64,000 nt of DNA from Rosa chinensis (taxonomy: Eukaryota; Streptophyta; Magnoliopsida; Rosales; Rosaceae): positions 73,814,324 through 73,878,323 of the forward strand of contig NC_037092.1 in assembly GCF_002994745.2 (NCBI RefSeq), in the 5' to 3' direction. Below, in pieces: positions 11,313 through 22,450 of this stretch. Below the pieces are notes generated by a model. The model had not been told where the DNA came from, did not search any database, and worked only from the letters and a program-made list of their open reading frames with translations. The position numbers were made by a program, and so were the translations under genes. Numbering within the stretch: the stretch's first letter is position 1; the number at the start of each line of letters is the position of its first letter.

Positions 11313-13141
11313 TGATTACACGCATTTCTATGCACGTAATTATATCTAAAACACGAGAATTAAACTAATCTTTAAGTCAATTATTATGTAATTAATCCAT
11401 TTTTATTTATTGTATAGAGAATAAGTGAAGTTGCGGAAACGAGATAGAATGATGCCAAAATGGTGAAGATTTGAGTTTCCAACAAAAGGACGAATTGTCA
11501 ACACGGTCAACTATGGTCAATACAAGCTAGAGAGCAAAATCCGACTACCCTTAACAATATATGTGGAAATATTCGAGTTGTGGAAAGTGGGAAGGAAAGA
11601 AAAATAGAAAAGAAGAAGAGAAAGAAATGCAGCATCATTCATTAATTAAGTGAGCAATTAACTTAATTAAATGAAACAAAGCACTAGCAGCATAATTGCT
11701 TAATTATGAATCCCAAAACCCACGTGCACTTTCTTTCTTCTCTCTTTAACCATTCCAGCTTTTTCTCTTCTTAGCCACACAACCACCACCACATGCCAGG
11801 CCACACTTTTCCTCCTTCTCACGAAATGATCCCAGCCGCCCAAATAAATCAATCTCTCCTCTCTCTTTCTTGAACGGCCACCATTCCTTATTCTTTCTCA
11901 CCCTACAGCTGCAGACCCATATAAATTCCCTTACCTTCTACAGCGCCGAATTGGACAGTTTTCCATAGGGGAAGGGCTGCTGCCCTTCCACTCCTCCCCT
12001 TCTATTTCTCTTATTTTCTTTACTTTTCTTGTGGGTATTTAGAGGATTTCTCACTCAAACTTCAAAGAATCATCATCAAGAGCACCACACCTCTATTTTG
12101 GGTAGTAGGGTGAAGAAATTACTTAGTTCATACTAACTCATAGCTAGAAGTGACCAAGCTAACTCTTCCCTCTCTTCCTTATTATCTATTCCATAATTTT
12201 ATTTGCTATTGAAGATGTATTTGACTATGGATAGTGAGTAGTTCAATTTTGGGAGTTAGGTTGTGAAGCCCTAACTCATTTTGTATAAATATTGATGCTT
12301 TAATTTTAATAAACACAATTTTCATTGTGTATGCTTTAAATCTGAATTTATTGGTCCTTAGAAGCATGTTTCTAGGCTTTGTCAACCTTTGAAATTATGT
12401 TGTGGGCAATTGTGATGAATAGATTGATAAATTGACAACTTATTAGTCTTGTGGCATCTAGGATTTAAGTGTGATGACCACGAGCTAACTTAATTGTAGC
12501 TAAGCTTGCTTGGGTCTCTATTATCTTGCTCTCTAGGCCTCTAATTTTGGATATTGCGGCTTTAACCGGCGTAATACCCAAATTAGAGAGTTGATTGTGG
12601 CCTTAACCGGCATAATCAATACACCGAAAGGATAATTAGTTTAGTAGCCTTAACCGGTACTAGATACGGGACTCGACACATATAGGAAATGCATGCATTT
12701 GTGAAATTGGCATCGATATTTGCAAGAGAGTTAGTGTGAATCATCCGACACTCCCATGTTCCCATTAATTTGAAAACCCAAATTTAATTTTCTAGTTCGT
12801 TAATTAGTTGTTTAGTTTACTTTTCGGTTGCGTTTAGTTTAGTTAATCCACAATTCAAAACTTCCTACAATTTTCGACTCATTTGTTTATATCCACCACT
12901 AGGCTCTTAGTTTTGATTAGGCTTTGGTGAAAACCAAAGCCGAGCATTGCTAAGGCTTGGTGCCTTAGAATAACATTTTATTTATTTTTTTTTTTTTTCC
13001 TTTATTTGCTTAGTGACTCTAGTTCCGACTATCCAAGGATTGTGGGTTAGCCACTAATCCCCGTGGTACGATAATTTTGGGCTCAATACTTCCCTATCTT
13101 GACAATGATATGTACGCTTGCGTAAATGTGTATCCAAGTCA
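11313..13141 (-). mobile_element. solo LTR, copy 2 (inverted relative to copy 1)
   Basis: An 1829-bp element beginning TGATTACACGCAT and ending ATCCAAGTCA, bounded by a perfect 5-bp target duplication CCAGT (11308-11312 and 13142-13146). It splits the copia integrase segment, which continues on both sides. The same family lies in opposite orientation at 6865-9506, so the pair forms a large imperfect inverted repeat about 1.8 kb apart. It has no coding capacity and no primer site or purine tract inside, as expected for a solo LTR of a family with long LTRs. Confidence 0.75.
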
Positions 13142-13146
13142 CCAGT

Positions 13147-13995
13147 CACTAACTGTAACGCAAATAAAAGTTGAGTGGCTATGAGTCGTAGACGAATTAG
13201 CATAGCTGCATGCGATATTGCATAACCCCAAGCGAAAATATTAGTACGCATTACCAGTGTCTGGGTTACTATCGTAGTCGTTTAATGGTGACTTTTCCGC
13301 GAGACCATTGGAGTGTGTATATGGGAATATGATGCCTAATATCAATCCTCAATGATATGCAATAGTCATCGAAAATTTTCAATGTAAACTCTCTAGCATT
13401 ATCAAGTTGAATTGACTGAATGGGATGATCCGGGTAGTGAGCCCGTAGCCATATGATCTGGGCCAGGTGTTTATCATAAGCAGCATTATGAGTGGACGAT
13501 AGAGCGATAGGTGACCAGCATGTCTATGTGTCAACCAACACCATAAAACATCTAAACAGTCCACAAGTTGGTTGAAGCGGTCCACATAATCCCCTTGGAT
13601 TGTATGTAAGAATTGAAGATTTTCTTTAGTGTCCTTTGCATAGGATGGTCTCGATCCTAATTTTGCTAAAGAGCAGGCTTTACATAACGAAATATGGGCT
13701 TTAGAAACAAGCAATGAGGATATTGGTTGAGCCATAAAGTCACAAGTGACTGCAGAAGTAACAAGAGGAGGCGAATTAGGGGTATGGCGTCAATGCCATA
13801 TAGTGGCCACAGGGGGTAGGCGGCGCCGGCCATGTGTGGTCGATTTTGCACAGTCATGGCGCCGTGAGGCATAGGTGCAGCTCCTCGAACCAATTTTTGG
13901 TTCTTACTTCTCTTCGTTCTGAAGAATGGATGTCCATGTGAAGTCTTTAATATACGGATCATCATATCACGACCTGGGTGTCCCAAACGGTCATG
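13147..13995 (-). pseudogene. copia integrase and GAG-pre-integrase remnant
   Basis: On the minus strand, MGHPGRDMMIRILKTSHGHP (about 13930-13986) is the copia pre-integrase zinc-binding region. A CKACSLAKLGSRPSYAKD stretch (about 13630-13680) is the segment leading into the integrase core, and WGYAISHAAMLIRLR with ALQLVTG (about 13150-13230) is the integrase C-terminal part. Frameshifts join these pieces, so no active integrase is encoded. Confidence 0.75.
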
Positions 13996-15260
13996 TCAAA
14001 GCCTATATGTGTCATAATCCCATAAGTCATCTCTCATGACATGGTTGGATTCAATGATGCAAATAGTGGTTGCATACAACCCACTAGAGCAACACATAAG
14101 TTTCTCTAAGACTCGTTTATGTCCGTAGTCATTAGAGGTGATGCAAAGGAACTCTTGTCCATTCTCACAATGTGTTTTCACATAAAAACCATTGGCTCTT
14201 ATATCTTTGAAATAATAAAGTTCCAATTTAAGATATGTCCAAGACATGAGATAAAATAAATCGACACTTTATTAATAATAGCTAATGATTACATCAAAGT
14301 TTCGTGACCAAAATTTAATCCAATATTAAAAATCAAACTTTAGACAAATTGTAGTCACTCAATCCGTTGGGTAACTCTAATTAAATATGACCAGGTAAGT
14401 AGGAAGAGATGTCGGTGGAGCGAGGCTCACTTAATTACCACTAATCTCAAGCTACTTTTCTAGACATCATAATTAATTAGATGAGCCTGGTGAGAAAGAG
14501 TTAATCCAATAAGTCATTTTATTGATTAAGGCATAATTGCCATTACATAATTCTTGGAAAGTAAAAAACTATACTAATAAAATTTGCGGTATTTTGTCTA
14601 TCGCCAGATTTAAAGTCTTCCATAGCTCTATATCTTGATCACCATTGATCAGGTGCTCCTTAAAATACCATGAAGAGGATGCTCTCTTGATTGAGATGTA
14701 TTGACGCAATACATATGTTTCCTAGGACCAATGGCGTTGGAATAGTGCTACCATGGCCAAAAGTGGCGCCATGGTGTCCAACCTTATACCCTCAACATCA
14801 TGACTCCTATGGTCACGTACGTTAGGGTTTTCTCAATCAATTTGTTCTTTTGTGATTTTCCACAATCATGCATCAATGATCTGATGTGGAGAGATTCCGA
14901 ATAATATTTCATAACTCTTTCAAAGTTTAGAGAAGCGGATATTATTCCATCGTGCTTTTAAGTTCAGAAAATAGTGAACGTTACTAAAACATTTACGAGG
15001 CGCAACCCAAAGGTTCTTAGCGGTATCCTCATTCATGTACTCAAACTGGAGGGCCATCTCCATATGGCACTTCATCAGGGTAATTGCCCTGAAATTATCT
15101 ATCTCAGTTTGAGAGCCTTGAGTGGTTCCTTTAGAACAAGACTCCTGGATTGTAGGCAATAAATAAAGGGCAATTAGGTGGAACTCAACATTATGAGCCT
15201 ACATGAAAATATCCCGTGCCCGTAGAATCCAATGGAGTAAAATTGAGCTCCTTCAAGTCT
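13996..15260 (-). pseudogene. copia gag/protease region remnant
   Basis: The minus-strand frame at 13996-14247 (YYFKDIRANGFYVKTHCENG, then RVLEKLMC) is the linker just before pre-integrase. The frame at 14920-15159 (QFEYMNEDTAKNLWVAPRK, then LNLKARWNNIRFS) matches copia gag. The segment between, 14250-14900, has no readable protein and seems to have lost the zinc-knuckle and protease regions. Confidence 0.65.
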
Positions 15261-16099
15261 AACATCCTGGAAGGGAAAGAAAGAATGTATTTAGTTTAGG
15301 AGTCAATGCTTCCACGAAAACTAATATAAGATTTCTGAGTCTTAATGCTACCAAGAAATTGATTTCCAAGAATATTTGGATTAGACCGAAAAAATGATGT
15401 TTATATGGTCATAAATCGATTCTTACATAAGCTCTTAGTCTGAAGCTTACGAACACTCTTAGTCCGTAATATTTCGATTCTCACGAACGCTCTTAGTTCG
15501 TGGTTTACGAACACTCTTAGTTCTTATATCGTAAATCCCCACGATTCCGCTTTTCAAAGAATCGAACTCACGTTATAAGAAAGGTGGGATGTAGAACAAG
15601 GGAGGTTGCAAGTCCCCAAGAAAAATAAAGAAGAAATTTAAATTTCAGAAAGCGGGAACTTTAATTTAAAACTTACTTGTTGAAATTCGGAGCAGATTTA
15701 CTTCTGAACAGCTTTCACTTCGATTGGTGTACAGGTCTCAACACAACTCCGATAAGGCTGAAATTCTGAAGTCAGATAGAAAAGACAAAGACGAACAACT
15801 TTGATGAAGGAAGGATTTTGATCTGAGGTCCCGATCAAAACGTTTGGAGGAGTGCAAGAAGGCTAATCTGCACAGGAACGAGCGTCCTGCTGTGCTGCAG
15901 GGGCAGCAGGCATGCGGCGATGCTGCAGGGGTAGTAGGCAGCACACGGGTGCGTAAGGGGCTGCAAGGGCAGCGTGCAGCATAGGTGGGCAGCAGCGGCT
16001 AGGCTAGCTTGGGCTAGGTGCAATGGTGGAAAAGGTGATGTTGAAGAGAATTTCAGTTTTTGGATTTTTGGTTTTTGTGGTTAGAACTCGTGCTGATCA
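15261..16099 (-). mobile_element. copia element 1 leader and primer site
   Basis: Untranslated leader between the 5' LTR (16100-16317) and gag. Three to four short repeats of the form ACGAACACTCTTAGT(C/T)CG lie at about 15430-15520. The segment 15660-15960 is shared with the leaders at 4860-5200 and 25330-25490. The primer site is the minus-strand TGATCAGCACGAG next to the LTR. Confidence 0.7.
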
Positions 16100-16317
16100 T
16101 GTTTAAGAATGAGAGAAATTGAGAAGATTGATGAGAGAATTGTGTGTTTCATTATTGAGAATAGGAGCCCTAGATATAAGGATTACAAAGTACATGTTCT
16201 AATGATACAAGGAAAACTAATCCGAGTAGGACTAGGAATTCTAGAACCTTCTCTCCTATTTCAATCATGGAACTACTCCTAGTTTGATTAGGCACATAAA
16301 GCTGATTTCCTTCAACA
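16100..16317 (-). repeat. 5' LTR of copia element 1
   Basis: 218-bp partner of 5897-6117, ending TTCCTTCAACA. DUF674 B1 exon 2 resumes a few bases after it (CAAATTGTGCAGGTTGG). Confidence 0.85.
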
Positions 16318-16661
16318 AGTTGCAAATTGTGCAGGTTGGAAAGAAGGAGGTCAGTTATTGTTTATATTTTCTATTTGTCATTTCAATATAGTCATCATAT
16401 TGCACCTAACTCATGTTCTTTGGTACTTCAACATCAAATGACTACATTTTACCTTCTGCGCGCATTTCTATTTTGAAAGTTCAGGTATTCTTACTTAGAT
16501 AGGCAGGGTGTTATCTAATACTGTAATTGTTATTTTCTGTTGTGCTGTTACTTCTGCAGACTTTTCTCCTTCTGGTAACATCTTTTCTTTGTGACTCTTC
16601 TCTCACCAGCGTCTTCCTTAGGCAGCCAAAGAGCGAGCAATTACCAAATTCAGTTATCTAA
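16318..16661 (+). pseudogene. DUF674 type B1, 3' end (exon 2 tail and exon 3)
   Basis: The exon 2 tail (about 16323-16350, IVQVGKKE) is followed by a GTCAGT donor and an intron like that of B2. Exon 3 starts at 16560 after CTTCTGCAG and reads LLVTSFLCDSSLTSVFLRQP. The normal stop codon after the final glutamine is TTA here, so the frame runs on to TAA at 16659-16661. B2 and B3 carry a partial second copy of this exon downstream; B1 does not. Together with 5562-5896 this is the disrupted B1 copy. Confidence 0.85.
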
Positions 16662-17803
16662 TGTAAGAGTCAGATGATGCTTTTGAGTTTTGATACTGGA
16701 ACTCAACAATTGTTATTTGCATAAAGCACCAGTTATATATTCTGAAAATCATGTGCTTCACAACACCAATGACTGTGATTCTGTCATTGTATACGCATGT
16801 AAGCAGTCTTCCTTTTATATTGTGCAGTATTTAAAATGTTGTGCGGGAATACTAAGTGCAATGTATTCTTAAGTTGGATCTTCAAACCTACAAGATTTGA
16901 TAATTGGTAGAGTTGGTTGTTCAACTGTGTGACTAAGTACAGCACATGGCAACTGTAGAAGTGCACATCAACCTCAAATGTGGATGGGGAATGATGCATA
17001 AATGAATTATTTGTGGTTACTTCTAGTTCAGTGCACGGTTCTCATGCTTATTGATTTCCTTTTTCATTTCTATATGTTGGCGGGTTGAGCATGCATTTAG
17101 CTGGTTTTGATAGAACATTTGCTTCTAGATGATGTCGCCTAACAGTATGATGTTCTTGTCCTGTGATATTACATAATGTTAGATGTTCAAATTTTAGGCT
17201 CTCTTTAGCCCTACATATGCCCTAAAAATAATTAAATACAGAACCAAGTGACCACAAATCCATTGCATCTTCACCATCAGTAGCTATAATAGAAGCAGTA
17301 GTCTGAGCAGGAAAATGTACTCAAGAACCTAACGAGTTAATCAGAAATCCAGGTCAATCATTTTTTCATTCTGAAAATGGTAGAATTGACCAGCATATTA
17401 GGAGGTTTCCTTTTAATTCTAAAATCCAGGACTTCCATTTCCACGGATTAGATCCCCACACAAATGGAATTTGGTCAACAAGGAGGAATCCACCAAGGAC
17501 AAAATATATATGATCATATATGCACAACAGATTGAGAAATTAAATTAAAGAGGATTTCTTGCCTTTCCTATGTAATCCCCTTTGCTTTTAAGTCTACAGG
17601 TCACAGCAGGACCATAAGTTTCAACCTAGTTAAGGAATCCCTTTCCAAAAGCTAAAATGGTGGACCTTAACATGCAATGGCCGGCTCTTGCTTTCATGAT
17701 TTACTTTTATTACTTTCAGTTGACCCTGTCTTCTCTTGGAGTAGACTCGTGTTTTCTGTACCTTTGTACATATAGCATTCTTGGAAGTTCAAAGCTCAGT
17801 CCC
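16662..17803. other. duplicated spacer downstream of B1
   Basis: No gene. The sequence is paralogous to 43468-44690 and 60239-61410, with shared landmarks such as the tracts around TTTGATAGAACATTTGC (17105) and TTCCATTTCCAC (17434). It is part of the tandem unit and continues at 18331 after a solo-LTR insertion. Confidence 0.75.
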
Positions 17804-18330
17804 TGTTGGGATTGATAGCAGATTATGCAGCAATATAGAAATATAAGAACAACAAAGGGACACCAGAATTTAACGTGGAAACCCTTCAATGTGAAGGGAA
17901 AAACCACAGGACAATCTCCGAAGAACTTCCACTATGAAAATGGGATTACAATCACCAATCTCTCTAGAACACTATAGGAAAATCTCTTTAGAGAAACACT
18001 CTTGGATGCACACTCTATGCAGATTGTAAAAGAAGGATTGCTTTCTTTCTTCTCTCCTTTTGCAATGAATACTCACTCTCTATACAGCTAAGACTACGGG
18101 AGGTTTTAATACATATAGCTGATGACTTCTTCCATTCACGTACCAAACCCTTCTAGTCTTTCTTGGGAAGAGAAGAGATGACCAAATTAACTCCAGCTGC
18201 TGCATGCTTTTCTTTTAGGAAATTGAAATGTCCCCTCTTTCTTTTCTTTTTCTTTTTCTCCAAGACAAAGTCTAACTTGGGTTATAACACCTATTAATTA
18301 GATGTCTAGCATGAGGAGGGAATTCCAACA
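17804..18330. mobile_element. solo LTR, copia type
   Basis: A 527-bp element with ends TGTTGGGATT...GGAATTCCAACA and a perfect 5-bp target duplication GTCCC (17799-17803 and 18331-18335). The paralogous spacers at 44660 and 61400 lack it and run straight through, which confirms the insertion. The internal TTAACGTGGAAACCC block is typical of plant copia LTRs. There is no internal region, so this is a solo LTR left by recombination. Confidence 0.9.
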
Positions 18331-18448
18331 GTCCCTATTTCGATTATCTACGAACTATATGATTTCATTTATTTCGTCAATTTGTTCTACTTGTAGAAAG
18401 AAATTGCAACGTGCTTTGATCACCAAACCCAAACAATAACCAGAGTCT

Positions 18449-18690
18449 TGTTATAAAACAGAAAAATTTCTGAGAGGGAGAGAGAGTTTGGACACAGAGA
18501 ATCAGATTGTGTGTCATATTCATCTCACCATGAAGAGCCTTATATAGGACTACATGGTGTACACAAAAGGGTAATGCTTAATTACAATTCAATCACTCCT
18601 ACAATTACAACCTATCAATCACCAATCTATAGGGATAGGCACCTATTACTCATCATCTATTTACATGATTATCCACAAATATTTACAACA
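18449..18690 (-). repeat. 3' LTR of copia element 2
   Basis: 242 bp, one substitution from 25551-25792. Starts TGTTATAAAAC and ends TTTACAACA; contains CTTATATAGG as a possible TATA box on its plus-strand reading. Confidence 0.95.
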
Positions 18691-19730
18691 CTCCCCCTTG
18701 GATATTCCATGTCAATAGTGTTGCATAGACTGAGCGCTTCTAAGTTGCCTCGTCAAAAACCTTGCCAAGTAATAAAAACCCTGTGGGAAAAAAACAACCT
18801 TGGTCGAAGGAGAAAAAGAGCACAACGCGCTTGAGTGTAGAGTAGCAGTATCACAGCTTTAGAGATAGGTGAAGTCTTCTTATCAGCACCATAAGTAGGT
18901 AGTATGTCTACGAGAGGGATGCATTAGAGTTGCTACACCAAAACCTTGCCCGGTAAACCCAGTGGGAGAAACCCGTGGTCGAAGGGAAAAGATGAGCAAA
19001 TGCATATATGTCAAATCAAAGCATCTTCAGGATGTACTATAATTGGGGTGACCATGCTAAAGATGTGCCTCGTTAAAACCTTGCCAGGTAACAAAACCCA
19101 GTGGGACAAAATAACCCTAGACGAAGGACAAAAAGAGTACACGATGGTCAAGTGGGTATGCTTCAGGATACTCCCCCTGATTTCGACTCCCCTTGAAAAT
19201 TACAAGTTAGGTAATTCAAATAGTTTACGTAGACCAATATCTTGAACATGCTTCTGGAATGTATACTTTGGTAGTGACTTGGTGAAGAGGTCTGCATGAT
19301 TGTCTTCAGTTCAAATCTGCTTAACTTCAATCTTCTGATGCTCTTGTTGTTGCTGATTGAAGGAGAACTTCGGTGCAATATGTTTGGTGTTGTCTCCTTT
19401 GATGAAACTCATCTTTATCTGCTCTATGTAAGCAGCATTATCCTCGTAGATAATGGTTGGTTCATCAGTGGTGGAATGCAGTCCACATGTGCTTCGAACA
19501 TGTTTTGTAACGGCTTTTAGCCATGTACATTCACATACTGCTTCGTGAAGAGCTAGTATCTCAGCATGATTCGAAGAGGTAGCAACAAGTGTCTATTTCG
19601 TAGACCTCCAAGAAATTGTAGTATTCCCAATGGTAAAGACATAACCAGTCTGGGAACATGCCTTGTGCGGGTCTGATAGATAGTCTATATCAGCATATCC
19701 AACAAGGCGAGCATCATTCTGAGGATCAAG
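18691..19730 (-). pseudogene. copia element 2 RNase H region
   Basis: The minus strand at about 19330-19560 reads ILALHEAVCECTWLK, then TTDEPTIIYEDNAAYIEQIK and GDNTKHIAPKFSF, matching the copia RNase H domain with its ED and TKHI landmarks. DNHADLFTKSLPKYTF follows at about 19250-19300. An in-frame stop occurs before that last block. The remaining 18700-19160 is 3' untranslated sequence with repeated CTCGTCAAAA/CCTTGCC-type motifs. Confidence 0.75.
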
Positions 19731-20900
19731 GGGGTTTGATCAATTCCTTGATGCATAGGGATAGAATAAGCCCATATCCGCTGTACCTCTAAGGTAGCGA
19801 AAAATGTCTTTTATGCCATTTCAGTGGCAGCGTGTTGGCGCAGAGCTATATCTAGCTAACAAGTTCATTGAATGAGATGTCCTGTCTAGGTCATTAAGCC
19901 AAGTACAATAATGCGCCTATTGCACTTAGATATGGGACTTCTGGCACCAATATCTCTTCGTTATCATCTGCAGGATGATACGGTTCTCTTTAGACTTCAG
20001 ACGACCATGGGTGTGCTTGCTTTTATCCTCATTAAAGTATCTTAACATCTTCTGGATGTAATTTGGTTGATGGACCAAAATTTCATCTGCACTGCGCTCG
20101 GGCTCCAGGTCGAGACAATAATTTGTTCTCCCAAGGCCTTTCATCTCAAATTCCAACTTCAGGTGCTTTGCGGTTTCCTTGATTTCTTCAGGAATATCAA
20201 TCAAATTCATGTATTTGACATAGACCGCCACAATTCCAAACTAGGAACTTGTTTCCTTAATAAACACTCATGGGCATAGTTTATTATTCATATATCCCAT
20301 CCCGATTAAATATTCACTTAGACGGTTATACCACCTCCGTCTGGATTGTTTCAATCCATAAAGTGAACGCCTCAAAACTAATGAAGAGCGTGTTCCGTGG
20401 TCTAGAACTATTTGCATCGGGTATATTAAGTCCTTCTGGAACTTTTATGTATATCTCTGTATCGTGATCGCCATAGAGATAAGCTGTGACCACATTCATA
20501 AGCTGCATATTTAGTTTTTTGGAAACTACCAAACTGAAAAGGTAGTGGAACGTTGTGACATCCATTACGGGAGAATACGTCTCCTCGTAATCAACCACAG
20601 GGCGTTGAGAAAATTATTGTGCCACTAGACGAGCCTTGTGTATCACAATCTCGTTTTTCTCATTACGCTTCCTTACAAATACCCATTTAAATTCTACGGG
20701 TTTAACATGGGGAGGTGTAGGAACAACAGGTCCAAACACCTTTCTCTTTATCAAGGAATCTAATTCGACCTGGATTGCTTATTTCCTTTTTGGCCAGTCG
20801 TCTCTTCGTTGAATTTGATCAACAAAGCAAGGTTCGAGGTCATCGCATATTATAGTTTCGGTGGCCACCGCAAATAATAATATATCATCGATGATAATAT
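19731..20900 (-). pseudogene. copia element 2 reverse transcriptase, catalytic box lost
   Basis: On the minus strand, MVDYEETYSPVMDVTTFHYL (about 20540-20598) and MNVVTAYLYGDHDTEIYIKV (about 20440-20520) are the RT fingers/palm. The catalytic motif normally YVDDM reads YVKYM (about 20212-20226), so both aspartates are lost. The sequence continues GLGRTNYCLDLE and VHQPNYIQKMLRYFN. Frameshifts separate these blocks. The element therefore cannot have provided its own reverse transcriptase in this form. Confidence 0.8.
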
Positions 20901-22450
20901 CAACCCGATTCCAAATCTCACTAAATTTACCGAGATTTCTCTATTCTCGGGAGTGGGTTCAAATGTTGGAGCGTCCCCCAACATCGTCTCTTCTGGGACA
21001 GACCCATAATCCGGATTTATCTCATGAGATGGATCGGTTTGAGATTGCGATGTTAAGGGGATTCATTTGTGCTAAGTTTACCCTCTTCTGGAGATAAGAA
21101 TCCTTCGAAACTAATGATCTACCTCACTTCAGGGCAGGGACATATGACTGGTTAGCCGCCATGGTCGTACCTCGTCCATCTGGGACGACACATCCTACAG
21201 GGACGTCTATCCTTGCAGGCACATTTGCAGCAGGTATATATGATCTCGTCACTTTAGCTAGATCAGAGAAAGCGTCTGGCATATTTTGGGCTACACTCGA
21301 TAGATCTAGAATTCTCCACACTTCATTATCACATTGTGCGGTTCGGGGATCAAGATGAGACATAGTGGGGACATTCCACGTTAATTCACGTCGTTCATCA
21401 GGAACGGTAACGTTCTTATCTCCCCCTAACGGCGGGAAGACTGTCTCATCAAAGTGACAATCCGCAAATCTAGCGGTAAAGAGATCGCCTGTCAAGGGCT
21501 CGAAAGAGCACATAATGAATGTGATTCATAATCGACATGTATGCCCATCCTTTGTTGAGGACCCAATTTTGTACGTTGTGACGGCACAATTGGCACGAGG
21601 ACTGCATACCCAAATGCGCGTAAGTGCGAAACATCAGGTTCGTACCCAGTCACCAACTGTAACGCGGAGTAAGGTTGGATAGCAGTGGGCCTCAATGGGA
21701 CCAACATAGCTGCATGCAAGATTGCATAGCCCCACACAAAAACTAGGAGCTTGGTGCGCATTACCAAGATTCTATTTGCGAGACCATCTTGGGTGTGAAC
21801 ATAAGGAACTATATGTTCAGCATCAATCCCAAGGGATATGCAATAATCATCGAAAGACTTCGATGTAAACTCTCCGGTATTATCAAGTCTTATAGACTTT
21901 ATGGGATAATCCGAGTGGTGAACCCTCAATTTCATGATCTGGGTGAGAGTTTAGCAAAAGCAGCGTTTTCTTGTGGACAATAGTGTAACATGTGATCTCT
22001 TTGTCGATACATCAACCAAAACCATTAATATTTAACTGGTCCACATGGTGGTTGGATATGTCCACAAATTTCCCTTGCATTCTGTGCAGAAAAATGGTGG
22101 TGTATGTACTAGTCTTTGCATATGATGGTCTAGTATGGCATAGCGTGTCATTATATACAAGACCCTTATTCAGAAGGGGGTGCACCTGCGATGAATTGAG
22201 GATACGGTGCATCATAGTTTGACCTGGGTGTCCCAAAAGGTCATGCCATAGCAAGTAGTTGCTTGAATTAGTTAGCTTCTAGCTAACAGATTTCAATTTT
22301 CTCCCATGTACGCTTCTGGCCACACACTTGGAGGTTATGCAAAGATATTACACTCATTTTTCTCAGTGATTTCAACGTGGTAACCGTTGGTTCGAATATC
22401 CTTAATACTCAATAACATTCTTCTGGAACGTGGAGATTATAAGGCCTCAT
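20901..22450 (-). pseudogene. copia element 2 integrase region
   Basis: The minus strand at 21492-21935 reads SIRLDNTGEFTSKSFDDYC and then WGYAILHAAMLVPLR and ALQLVTGYEPDVSHLRAFGY, i.e. integrase core and C-terminal region, with a deletion between GLAN and RILVMRT. MLWHDLLGHPGQTMMHRIL (22198-22254) is the pre-integrase zinc region. Stops and frameshifts break the chain. Confidence 0.75.

Larger units (their letters stand above)
5897..16317 (-). mobile_element. nested Ty1/copia element inserted in DUF674 B1
   Basis: The two LTRs are 5897-6117 and 16100-16317 (TGT...AACA), differing at roughly ten positions. A minus-strand primer site (TGATCAGCACGAG, about 16085-16099) lies inside the right LTR, and a purine tract (the complement of CTCCCCC at 6118) lies inside the left LTR, so the element runs right to left. 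Gag, integrase, reverse transcriptase and RNase H pieces occur in copia order. B1 coding sequence continues on both sides. Target duplication is not clean: TTGAG on the left, AGTTG on the right. Two later insertions (6865-9506 and 11313-13141) inflate it to 10.4 kb; without them it is about 5.9 kb. Confidence 0.85.
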
